From Clonostachys chloroleuca (lineage: Eukaryota; Ascomycota; Sordariomycetes; Hypocreales; Bionectriaceae), in assembly GCA_037952775.1 (NCBI GenBank), contig JBANAY010000003.1, forward strand, positions 24,800,001 to 24,864,000: a stretch of DNA of 64,000 nt. Direction: 5' to 3'. Positions 13,116 to 23,965 of this stretch are shown here, piece by piece (position 1 is the first letter of the stretch; the number at the start of each line of letters is the position of its first letter). The notes beneath the pieces are model-generated. The model had not been told where the DNA came from, searched no databases, and was given only the letters and a program-made list of their open reading frames with translations. The translations under genes and the position numbers were made by a program.

Positions 13116-15505
13116 ATGATCCCTCCGGAATGGGGCGGCAGTACTGAAGATCTGGCCGCAGACATATGCGACCCTACAAAGTTCATCTCGATTCATCACT
13201 TGCAGGCGCCCCATTTCATCGCGAGGGACTTGGCCGCCGTGGCTGCAGTTTCGATACTACGCAACTGGGAGGGTGTCACACTATATTATGGCACTCAGAG
13301 AAAAGACACAAAGAAAATATATTCCGCGATCAAAGCCGTGATAGAGCAGAACCCTGGCCGTTCCGACCTCATCGCATACGCCGTGGATTACGCTACGTTG
13401 ACGCGCAACATCGAGACGACACCCTTTCACGCGATCACGAATTTGGTGATCATACTAGAAGCGGACGCAGACATGTCTATCGAATATGCTCACTGCATCA
13501 TCAGCATATCTCAGAAGCTGAGAGGCCTGAATATCGATAGCTCGGACGGGCAAGGAGGAATCCGCCTGCTCACAGTCTCCCGCTACTCATTCGATGATCG
13601 ATTACGAAAGCTGTTGTCCATCGGCGATACAGGGTACCAACGGGTACCACGAGATGGACACATGATTCAATTCGAGTTTCCAAAGGAATGCATTATCGAG
13701 AAGGGGGTCTGCAAGGTCTACCTAGGCACTTCACGGTACGCAAATCTACTGTTAGTGCCGGCGGTAACCTGCGATCGATCACTCCGCGGCTGATGGAGAT
13801 CCAACCCGAAAGCAACGATATTTGGCTAGAGGCTGCCGCGCAAATCGCCAGTTCGGACAAGAAGATGCACCTCATAGTGTGCTTTGAGCCATGGCCAGAC
13901 TTGGCCAGAGCCGAAGATGCCGTTGGCAAAATGACCACTTTCGGGTCCTTCACACAAAAGCCAAAGTCTCAAGCTGGGGTGTTCAGTCACTATCAACCCT
14001 TGGCAGCACGTTTTTCAGAATGGCTACATACCGTAGCCGGCATACAGAACACTATTGGCAGCGAGGTGCTACAAGGAGAGAGCGATGGAGAAAAACACGT
14101 TTTCTTGGCATTGGTTCGGGACGGGATGGTGCCATGCGTGGAAGTGGTGTTTGCAGGTTGCGATCAATTTTAGGATCAATCATGGAATTTGATCCTAATT
14201 CTGGGCAACCAAACGACAAATTGCCATTATCGGCAATCTATACACAATTTACAGTCCGTCGAACTCCAGAGCGGTATCATCGAACGGTGGGATCAACTCA
14301 GCTGGCTCACAGCTGTCCCAGGCGACGCTATTGTTATCGACCGATATGGCTGGGCATTGGAAGCCGCCAAATCATGGAGGGAGAGAGGTATTGGCTACTA
14401 CATCGACCGAAATGACGAAGTTTGGCAGTATCGACGAGTGGGTTCGTCTGACATAGAGGGAAGTCGCCTGGCTGATTTCCTTGTATTGCTGGCAACCGAG
14501 CGCAAAGAGAGAGCCATCCCCAGCCATGAAGTCCAAGCCATCATATCCTCACTGGTAACTCAGCGACGGCCTTGGCGCCATGTCATGGCCCAGCTTGTAT
14601 ACCAGCGGGTTTTGGCCGTGGATGAGCCAGAAACTCTGAGCGATGGTAGGACCGAGAATCTCGGACATCTTGACATGATGCGTCTACCGCGAATTGAAAT
14701 GGATAGCCCAGGCAGAGCATTGTCGAAAGTTGAGCTGCTACGCAGTGCCAACTATGACTACAAGCTTGCACTCTTACTCAGTGTGCAGCCAACAGATCCC
14801 AATGCAGAGCTTTCCAAGATTCTTCTCGGTGCTTCCATCCTGTGTGGCATGGATCGCTTGTTAGTCGATCGGAATGGCGAGCTGGATGAACTGGCAAGGG
14901 CGGGCCCATTGGCCGAGTACGATGTTGAGGGCCTCGCCAGATCGGCGACTGGGATCCTGTCCGAGATCGCAAGCTTTGGGACATGGTGGCTCAAGATCGG
15001 CCTATGGCATAGAGTCGGCTGGTCATCAGGTCAAATGATGAATCTCATATCCAGTGGTCGCCCGCAGCCTGAGAAGTATGGGGAGGATCTACCCAATGGC
15101 AAGCGGTGTGAAGTGTTGTTTAAAGCGAGCTACAACATGATGGTCATGGTGAAGGAGCTGGATAGTGTCCTGGGCAGGTTACAATTGAGCGAGCAATCAC
15201 CCCCAGACAGGTGGCCATTGGATACCCCCGGCATACCAAGACCGTCGTTGGCCTTGTTCTATGGGCAGCTCATAAGCGCATTCATCCTTGATTTGGTAGA
15301 ATGTCGTTTAGTGAAGCAGGACGGCATGGATTACATCCGAGTGTCAAAGGTGCATGGTAATCTTGGGATGGAACCAAGGTGGGGATACATCACCTCCATG
15401 ATATCTAATATCCTTAGAGGACGATGTGTCGACTTGATATACGGGATAACTCCAACGACACCGACCCAGGTTGTAGAACGGAGGCAGGATGTTGCATTTG
15501 TTTGA
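13116..15505 (+). CDS. degenerate DEAH-helicase-like locus with interrupted reading frame
   Basis: Coding-like sequence runs through three segments: 13116-13793 in one frame, about 13775-14173 in a second, and 14189-15505 in that second frame after a TAG at 14171. Around 14180-14250 the third frame reads more convincingly (EFDPNSGQPND). The order of features resembles the helicase core and ratchet region of DEAH proteins: a motif II-like LVIILEADADMS, then RLLTVS where motif III (SAT) would be, a MHLIVCF strand opening the second domain, and a helical C-terminus. The DExH glutamate/histidine and the GKT loop are not visible, so ATPase activity is unlikely. The breaks may be unrecognised introns, but no donor/acceptor pair restored all frames convincingly. 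The helicase relationship is a low-confidence inference; otherwise this is an orphan protein or decaying gene. Confidence 0.4.
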
Positions 15506-16270
15506 TGAATGGATTTGGATTCCGACTCGGTTTCTTAAAGACTGGCATCAACGTCACCATCCAAACGAGGAATTCCTGGCTGGACTCGTTGATGTTATGT
15601 AAAGATAGCAATTGGAAGAAAGAATACTCGATCCACGTCCAAGAAACTGATGTTATCCATCCTCTGAATAATTGATAATTTAAGTAGTAGACAGTTGCGT
15701 CGAGCTTCAATCAACTTGTTGACCCACCGGTTGTCTTCGATTGCGGCCAGCATTGACCAGGTGAACCAAGCCAACGCGACTCGCCAACCCTCATTACATT
15801 TTTGTTATCCATTTTGGGGCAGAAATGGGAAAACTTTACGATAATTAGCAAGAGATAAACGTTGAATGAGTTATTGGTCCGTTGAGAAGTCATTTGAGCG
15901 ACCCTTAGATGCTTTGCTACAGAGTGAATCCAGCCTGTGCACCGCACGGTCCCAACCAACTTGGCATAGCGATTTTCTTTGTCACGGTCTTTAATGGGTT
16001 GCATGAGATTATTCATTGTGTTGAGATGTCGAGTCTAGCATCTTTCATTGCTGTCATACCTTTCTCCTTGAACTCTCACCCGCATTTCGTGAAATAACTT
16101 CCCAAACGGCTAAATGTTTTAGACTATGAAACTATATTAAGTCTCGGTTCAATGTCTCGTAGCATGATAAAGGCCCCCTAATCCTTCACGTTCGTTGAGG
16201 CATGGCCTCAATTTGGTCTCGAAGTGGTAGTAGGTGCTCGGGCTCTCATTATCCCTTTTGAATTCACTAA
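15506..16270. other. intergenic, no gene seen
   Basis: About 765 bases downstream of the helicase-like locus and downstream of the small secreted peptide gene on the other strand. Small frames on both strands lack start context and family features. It probably carries the 3' ends of both neighbours. Confidence 0.5.
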
Positions 16271-16450
16271 TTAGCGCTGCTCAATTGAGGGAAGGGAAGG
16301 GTGTATTACATGTACTGTATTGCAGCAGACAGGGAAGCCACCTCCATCGCAAACACCACCTTGGTTTGAACGATCGATAGGCTGAGGCGCGGCGTGGCTG
16401 CCGACGGCGAGTGACGCCAGAATGAGGAAGGTTTGGAGAAAGACGTCCAT
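16271..16450 (-). CDS. small secreted cysteine-containing peptide (59 aa)
   Basis: The ATG at 16450 opens a 59-residue frame. Residues 1-20 form a clear signal peptide (MDVFLQTFLILASLAVGSHA), followed by a mature part of about 39 residues with three cysteines, including a CC pair (GGVCDGGGFPVCCNT). A TATA box sits about 95 bases upstream, which supports a real gene. The CC pair recalls hydrophobins, but those need eight cysteines, so this is at most a truncated relative. A GTACATGT donor-like site follows the CC motif and a further exon is possible; the acceptors nearby lead straight to a stop. The function is unknown; secreted effector-like peptides of this size are common in fungi. Confidence 0.5.
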   Translation of the reverse strand: MDVFLQTFLILASLAVGSHAAPQPIDRSNQGGVCDGGGFPVCCNTVHVIHPSLPSIEQR

Positions 16451-16544
16451 AATGTCGCGGAGAGAATGAATTATGTTTGTGTGATAATGAAGAATGTAGT
16501 TGAATCGTTGAAGAACTATTGGGCTTTTTGTCGACAAAGGGCTG

Positions 16545-16552
16545 CTTTTATA
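16545..16552 (-). promoter_or_regulatory. TATA box of the small secreted peptide gene
   Basis: TATAAAAG on the minus strand, about 95 bases before the ATG at 16450, at normal spacing for a fungal core promoter. Confidence 0.55.
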
Positions 16553-18706
16553 TCCAAAGGGGCCAGCGAAAGGTCTTTCATTCAGAGAGTCATGCTGCTG
16601 TCGAACAACCGCTGGGTTGTAATGGGAGGCGAAGATTTGATGCAACTGATGTAAAACGACATTCCAAAAGCGGCACTCATCAATTGTTTCGTTCACACAA
16701 TCCTGGATGCGACCAGGAAGCTTCCCATGTAGCGTTCGTTAAAAGAACCAATCATGACACGGAGTTGCGAGTTTCAGCCTGCTGGAGAAACCCGAAATTG
16801 AAGGTTGGTAACTCGCCTTTTGTACTATCACCCTGACTGCACGAGGATTCAGGTTGCTCTCATCAATTGCTGGTTCTTCTCTTTGAATATGAGCCCTTTC
16901 TAGGCAAGCTATGCGCCCCTAACGTATTGCGATTGAGAATGTTATATACCATTTCGACGAGACGCATTGAGAGACCTCGACGTTTGTATTGGGTGAGATT
17001 TGACAAACAATATGAAATTGCCTCCTTGTGCCTTGCGATATCCCTGTATGCCGACCGTAGCTCCGACATCCCGGCGATGTTCCAACTAACGAGTAAGGAA
17101 GGATGGCAATCTAACAGGCACACTTTGGCATCTAAATAGCCAATAATTTGTTTGAAGAGAGGGCCGACTCATCCAAGCTTCGGGAGGAAAATTCATGCGT
17201 CTCACGGTACGCATATTGACCAATGGCAACATCTCCTTTCCGGTAACTCTCACAAAAAACAGCACCAGGAGTAGACGAGTTACCTAATGATGGTTTGAAA
17301 TAGTAATACTTTCGGTGAATACGAGATGCTCTACTCGAACTGCCTTTTCGTGTCGTGGAATGCGGCTCAGCGCAGCGAATCATGCAGCTACCTTAAACCA
17401 CCTTCAGAAAAGGAGAGGCATTGGCGCACTAAGGTTTGGATATCCTATACTGGGGATATCAGAGTTGGAGCAGTGACTAACTTGTAGCGAAAGACATAGC
17501 ACAAATGAATGCCGGACACGATCCCCGGTTTTTCACAAGAGCCATCTGTAAAACTCTGATACTAACATGCATACGTTTAGAAATCCTGCCATAGCAGGGC
17601 CTTTGAACCCAGTGAATCCAGAAAAAAAAAGCCGCCACAAAGATAGCAGCTGTTATGTGAATGTCCCAATTTTTCGGGGCACATAATTTCAACCGATATT
17701 CAATTGAAACTGCGTGTAATGATCACCCTCGTCCTATGTTTGGGGAGGAAAAGGCCCGACACTATGGCTGTTGGCGCCATCATCTCCACGGGCGAAACGC
17801 CCCCGAGAAAGTCGAAACTTGAGAGCGGCGCCGAAGAGTTACCATTTGGATCAGCTGCTACGCAGGGAAGATTGACTGGGTGAATAAGACATCACCTACA
17901 GGAGCCGCGGCGGAGGAGAAGGCCGATATATCAAGCCGAGCTCGTGGTTCGGCAGTGCTATGTTCGGTATCGAGCTATTATACTCGAATTGGAGAGCAAC
18001 AAAAGCCCGGCTCAATGAGGGCTATCAGCGCGTTCCCGTAGCGATCATCTGGCTTCCTCTTAGGCCGTTTAGGGGTTGACGTTGGGTCTTCAACGGTCGG
18101 GGGTTTCGGATTTGTGTGGGATGGTGATGGCCTCACTCTCGATGCGGTTGGAGCTCGAGACTTCTCGGGAGGCTAGAAGTTTCAAACATGGAGTGTTCGC
18201 TTAACTGATGTCGATGAAACTCCATGTCAACGGTAAACTTCATCATTGCGTTCTAGTTTTCCAGGGGACTTAACACAAGGGTAGGCGAGAATGGCCGAAG
18301 AAGACCAATAGAAGGACAATAAGCACAAAGACCACGAAGGACGCTAGGAATGCATGATGGGCAGACCCTTGAAAAAAGCCCACCACTAACGTGATCGGAT
18401 CCGCCCCATATCAGATCGTAGGCTGCTGGCCTTGCCTAATGCGACTGAATCTCGCAGAGAAGCACTACTTACGGCAAAATTCCCAGCATGTTGTTCCTGG
18501 GGCTGAAGGCGCAGCTCCAGGGTGACCACTCGGAATGTTCAGAGCGCGGAGTGCCGCATCTTACTGATATACGTGGGAGTAGGTAGAAAATAGCGCACAC
18601 TTCGAGCGCATTCGCGGACAGTCCAAAGTCCGCCTTCCTGCTACTGAGCACAGCACTCATATCACTTCGCTCATCACTCCATCAGCTTTAGATTCAGTAA
18701 TCCACC
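16553..18706. other. long intergenic region, no gene seen
   Basis: Over 2 kb between the secreted peptide gene and the next regulator. All open frames here are short, overlap each other on both strands and show no family motif. The last 900 bases are of ordinary composition and probably include the regulator's promoter. Confidence 0.5.
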
Positions 18707-21001
18707 ATGGAGACAGGATCGACAGCGGGCGTGAGTAGAAGTCGGACAGACGGAGGGGTTGACACTCCGAGAAATCGAGTCCTGTCTTGTGTAAATTGCC
18801 GCCAGAGGAAGATATTCTGCACCAAGGATATCCCTTGTGGAAACTGTATCAAGGTCAGTCATTTTCTCTCCACCACACTGAGTCCCGTGCAGGTGACACG
18901 ATTTGTCACTTCTCGTGATCACAGTATCCTGCTTACATTTGGACGAGTGACGCTGAGAGGAGAGGAACAGCACAACATCCCTTGCATACCCTCCAAGCCG
19001 GCGCCCTCAAGGCCTAGGCATAGGTCTACTGCTCAGGATATACGGGAACGCCTTGCCAAATGTGAAACATTGCTTCAAGAATACGCTACGGTGGATGACA
19101 GTTCCAAAAGTCGTTCCGGACAGGAAGGTCCCGCCAACAGCAATAACGACATTGCGCCAGCCAACAGAGAAGCAATTGGCGAACCAGCGGGGAAGCATGT
19201 TGATGGCGGTTTGTGGGTGACTCTCAACGATGAGGTATCTGTCCTTTAATCCGCATTACAAACCAATGAAGCTGATCAATAGTACAGATAAGTAAAATGA
19301 AGAGCCTTGTGGAACAGGACCAGACAGAGGTTGCTTTCAGCGAGGAAGATGCATCGGATGATTTCTCACGCTATCAACCCACGATGGTCACTGACTTTCC
19401 GACCCTTGACCCCATCACAGGATTCAAGCTGTGGCAGATATATCTCGAGCGCGTCAATCCGCTGCTCAAGATAATACATGCTCCCACCGTTCAGTCCTTG
19501 ATTGTATCTGCAACAGCCGACATCAAATTGGCTCCACTGGATCAACAAGCACTCTTGTACAGTATTTTCGGGCTGGCTGTATCAGCGCTTAGAAGTGACG
19601 AAATCACGGACATACTAGGAGGGGGAAACAGCGAGAAGACTTCCTCCAAGAAGTTCTTACCGCAGTCAGCGTTTCACTGGCGCATTTTGGCTCTTTTGGA
19701 CGATATAATATGGCTGTTGTGCAAGCTTTGATACATGCCTCTGTAAGTGTCCATCGCTGTTCCATGGGGAATGGAAGAGGCTGACTGTGAAGATCATCCT
19801 CATGGGCCAATGCAACAAACACGCTGCATGGGTTTTGTTGGGTGCATTGGTGCGGATTGCCATGAGCATGAGCTATCATCGTGATGGCACACATCTCTCA
19901 CTCTCACCATTTGAAACAGAAATGCGCCGACGCATCTGGTGGCAGATTGTCTTTTACGACATCAAGCTGGGCATCGACTCTGGCTTAACTAACAGCTCCG
20001 TGCCAGAGTACTTCGACACTAAACGCCCTCTGAACCTCAATGATGCAGACCTGTTCCCCGATGCCACAGAACCGCTGGCGCATAAAGAAGGACCGACGGA
20101 GATGGCATTTGTCCTAGTCATGACTCGGGTAGCAGCGTATCTACTCAACAAGAAGGCTCGTCGGGCTATGGAGGCGAACATTCTTGGGCATGGCGGAGAC
20201 GGTGGAAGCGCACATGCTTCCTTCTTGGATCATAATCGGCTTCTCGTTCAACAGCTTGACGCTGACCTTGTGGAAATCGAAAGAAGGTTTATCTCATCCG
20301 CTCCAAGTAAGATCCACGCGGCAGCCCTTGGAATCCACCCACATCTTATCAAACGGCTAGACGACATGACATATCCTATGCAAGAATCACCAGACTGGGG
20401 TACTGGTGTTTTGTCTCCTCGTGACAGCCTCTTCAAACTCATTCTCTCCAGCTGCGAAAACGCGACCAACTCATATGAGCCGATGGATCGATGGGGCTTT
20501 GCGTGGTACGTCCGCTTGCATTTCAACTTTGATATCCTTGCCTCTCTCGCCACCTTCTTATACCACAGTCCCACGAATGCCTTGGCCGAACGCGGCTGGG
20601 CCGTGCTTAAGTCGCTCTACGCCAGGCAGTCCTTGCTGGACGCTCATCGGCCGAATGCTGCCGTCACTCCGTCACAGTTCATTTTGAAGGCCTTTGGCGA
20701 GCGAGAGCGTGTCTTCGCCGAAATGGGACACATCGTCGAAGTTCCTGAACTCATTGCCGCCCTGAGGCAAATGAGTCAACTGCACACTGTGACTCCTCCA
20801 GCTCCAACTAATGCCAACCCTTGGACTGCTTTCGAATCGAACTCGGGCGACTTTATGCACGTCGATGGCATGCAGGGGTCGGAAGGCTTCGTGCTGCAGG
20901 CCGAAGCAGGCGAACGGCTCAGCGAGAGGTATGAATTCTGGCCAGGGGGTTTGTGGAATGCGGATTGGGGACAAGGTTATGGCGAATCGACTTCGGATTG
21001 A
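18707..21001 (+). CDS. Zn2Cys6 transcription factor with a probable one-base frameshift
   Basis: Exons: 18707-18853, 18971-19234, 19288-19742, 19793-21001 (about 691 residues). Splicing of intron 1 (117 nt) joins CVNCRQRKIFC..CGNCIK to HNIPC, completing the six-cysteine zinc cluster with regular spacing. A basic linker and short coiled coil (RERLAKCETLLQEYA) follow, then the fungal-specific regulator domain, with RYNMAVVQALIHAS joined across intron 3 to a segment ending MSYHRDG and EMRRRIWWQIVFYD. In exon 3 the frame must change at the G run 19621-19625: before it reads SDEITDILGG, after it REDFLQEVLTAVSVSLAHF. One more G would restore the family pattern. A 53-nt intron (19579-19631) could also join the frames but would delete expected sequence. 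It is a sequencing error or an inactivating mutation. Target genes are unknown. Confidence 0.75.
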
Positions 21002-21684
21002 GCTGCTGCATTTGACAAGAAACTATCTACAGAGAGCCACCCGTAACTTATCGTGGGTTAGTTAGAACGAGTTGGGGATTGGGAGACACGGGACATGAAA
21101 CCTTGCGTCGAATCAGAGCACAATACCGTTGGACCAGTCGTCGTTGCTTCTGATGGGAGTGCATAGTGAATTGTGGAAACTCAAAACGTACATCAAATAC
21201 ATTTAGACCCAGGATCAGATTCAAATATTTCTTTCTTGTTGCCCATGTTCAAATTCTTCCATGATAGCTGGTTTGTGCGACGATGGCTTCACTTTCGAGC
21301 GTGGCACAAACACGGCGCGTCTCAAACGCGTCGACTATCGCCGCGTGTTTTCAGTACGGGCTATTGGGGGTCAATGGCACCAGGAACATAGGAAGCGGGT
21401 TCTTGTACCACCAAACTTGTTCACTACTGGGAGAGCCAAAGCCGCCGTTAGTGAAGTGAATAGGCAGCTGCAGACAGCTGGCGGCCAACTGTCGGGCTTC
21501 ACCAACTGCTCACCTCTGCTGAAGATTCTTCCATTATCCCTTTGGTTTGTTTGCTTCATTCACCGCTTTTCAATTTCTCTTTTTCACCATCTGTTTCTTG
21601 CTTTCGTCTGCCCTCTTCCAATTTCTTTTCTCCTCCCAACCACCGCATCTTGACACCTGTGCAACAACAGCGAAAACACTGCCC
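21002..21684. other. intergenic region and promoter of the MYND gene
   Basis: About 680 bases. The last 150 bases upstream of the next start are pyrimidine-rich on the plus strand (runs of TTC, CTT and TCT), as is common before fungal start codons. No gene is seen. Confidence 0.5.
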
Positions 21685-23724
21685 ATGGCGTCAACCTGTG
21701 CAAACCACAGCAGCGGGGGCGAGAGCTGCCTCAAGCCCGCGCCGTTGTCTTGCAAAAACTGCCGCCTGGTCTCTGTGAGTCTCCAATCAAGTCTAACATA
21801 CCTACATCAAGGGACCACGGTGATTCACGCTTCATAGTACTGCGGCTCTGGATGTCAGAAGGAACACTGGGCCATCCACAAAAAGGACTGCAAATGCGCT
21901 GTGATGAGCGAGACTTGGGAAGCCAGCCTGGACAACCGAGAACCGCACGCCAGATTTCGTGCAGGAGGTGGCCAAGTCTTTCGAATTTGGTGGTAGCAAG
22001 CACTTTTGGGGAAATACCCCCGCCATCGACGTCTTGAGACTGGACAAGAACGAGGGGGTAGATTACGACAAAGAGTTAAATGTGCTCTTTGCTGGTAAGT
22101 CAGAAAAGGCACTTCTCTGACTGTACGACTCGAGGCTGATCGACATATACTTGTCATTAGCTTCCGGTGACTTGAGAAACGTCATCAAAACCATCACGTC
22201 TCTTCCAGACTCGTTCGACAAAGAGTTGTCCGTCGTGCTGAACGACAAAGAATTCGATGTTTTTGCCCGAAATGCGATTATGCTGCTTCTATGCCTAGTC
22301 ATCGTTGAACCGGAAGAAGCGGCCAACGCCATCACCCACATATGGTACTCCAGCCTTATCCAGGAAAGCCATATCAATCTACTTCAGGAGAAGATCCGTC
22401 CTAGGATTGCCCAGGTATGCGCAAGGATTGAAAGCAACTCCGAAGATGCTCTCCAGACGACCTGGGAGTTCGAGACCAGCTCCCTGCAAATGACCTTGTC
22501 AAATGACAATTGGAAACGGCTGCTCAACTTCCTCAAAGTGCCGGCTGGACTGACTGTCGATCGGGCTAATGAGATTCGCACCGCCGTCACTCTTGCAAAA
22601 GAGTGCCGGGACTTTAGGGACCGCAAGTATTCGACAATGCCTCGCCCCCACCGTCTCGCCGAGGAACGATTTCGTGAGGATGGCATCATGGTGCCGTTTG
22701 GTGGTAGTCGAAAGCCATACACGGTCCCGAACCCGTGAGTTACAATAGCTCACAGTACATTGAGATCTTTCATTGTCGAATTTCAACTAACAGCACTGCA
22801 GAACCATGTTCCAGAACCCGAACCAGTGGCCGTTGCCATACACCGCGAACCCCTTGCACGGCTGGGATATGCATGAACTCTCAGCAAAGTCGTCCTCGTC
22901 AGCCACTTCAGATCGCTATGGGATCCTTCAGGCTCATGTCCAGACTCTACTGCAACAATTCCACTCGCGACTCAAGACCCATTCTTGCTCTTTTCAACTC
23001 TGGAATCTGAATGCCACGGAACTGCCACGGTATCTCAAGAAGGGTTCATTTGCACGAATCGAGGTATGCATCCCAACTGCGACACATCGGTCACTGAGAT
23101 TAATGGGCTTCTAGATGGCGAACGTCTGCGACGTTTCGTATCTGGGCTGCGCAAGATCTTTGGTTGATCTCAGTCCTCTGCTACAGCGGCCTTCCGAGAA
23201 CCCGCATGCCACCATCCTCATGCTATTCATGAATGCGGCTCGCAAAAAGTTCACGACGCAGGATGAAATTAAAGAAACTTTAAGGCTCGTTCCTGTGTTG
23301 TCGTTGGCAGGTTTCGTGCGCCCGCCTCGACCTGGTTTAGAACCGTACGGCCCCGATTTCATGCTTTTCAACAGAGCCCTGGGCTTCTACATGGACCTAG
23401 AAACCTATTTCCACCGGTATGTGCAGGAGTGCATCTCAAAGTCGTGATGCGGTGATGCTAACAGTCTTCGGTGACCACAGGTATGCCAAGGAACAACGCT
23501 TCGACCTGGTCGGATCCATCTGCGGCATGGAAATAAAGGCAGCTCACACGATTGTGGACAAGTGTCTCCGGGCCCCGAAACTCCGACCAGGACAGCCTGG
23601 ATCGCGACAGGAATTTGACATGCTTGTCCAGTCCGACCATGCGGGACATGAACGATACGTCGAGTGGAAATCGGTTGGATCTTCGATGCTTGCGATGCTT
23701 ATGAGCATGTCTTTGGGGGGATAG
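21685..23724 (+). CDS. MYND zinc-finger protein with DUF4470 domain, one-base frameshift
   Basis: Six exons: 21685-21774, 21838-22094, 22161-22734, 22802-23063, 23115-23416, 23481-23724 (about 575 residues). Joining exons 1 and 2 builds a MYND finger: LSCKNCRLVS-YCGSGCQKEHW-AIHKKDC. MYND fingers bind proline-rich peptides in partner proteins. Next comes the fungal DUF4470 pattern: FWGNTPAIDVLRL, then NVLFA joined to ASGDLRNVIKTITSLP. The function of this fungal family is not established. In exon 2 the frame has to change near 21925-21935: MSETWEASLD in one frame is followed by ENRTPDFVQEVAKSF in the next. Removing one A from GACAACCGAG would restore a continuous family-like reading. All other junctions have good splice sites. 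It is either a decaying gene or carries a one-base sequence error. Confidence 0.75.
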
Positions 23725-23965
23725 ACCTTCAGTGATTGCTTCAGTGCAGTAATTTGCAACAGTTTCCCGGGGGTGTACCAAATCGCTTGATCCACCGACA
23801 ATAATTTGCAATAGCGGGTTATAGTTTCGGTGTATTTGTTCACAATAAACTATTCAATGATCGGTATTCCCCGTTAGATCCGTGAGTTCGTCATCACAAC
23901 ACTGCGACAGATTATGTCTTGATGTACGAAAATACCTCGCATTCATATCCATATATCTAGCAACA

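Noticed and set aside
15711..16016. 101-codon minus-strand frame downstream of the helicase-like locus
   Set aside because: No start context, no signal peptide or motif, and isolated in intergenic DNA.
16271..16450. Small secreted peptide as a hydrophobin
   Set aside because: Only three cysteines against the eight required, and the sequence stops after the CC pair.
19579..19631. 53-nt intron as explanation of the frame change in the regulator at 18707
   Set aside because: It would delete about 18 residues that fit the family pattern, and its branch site is weak; kept as an alternative only.
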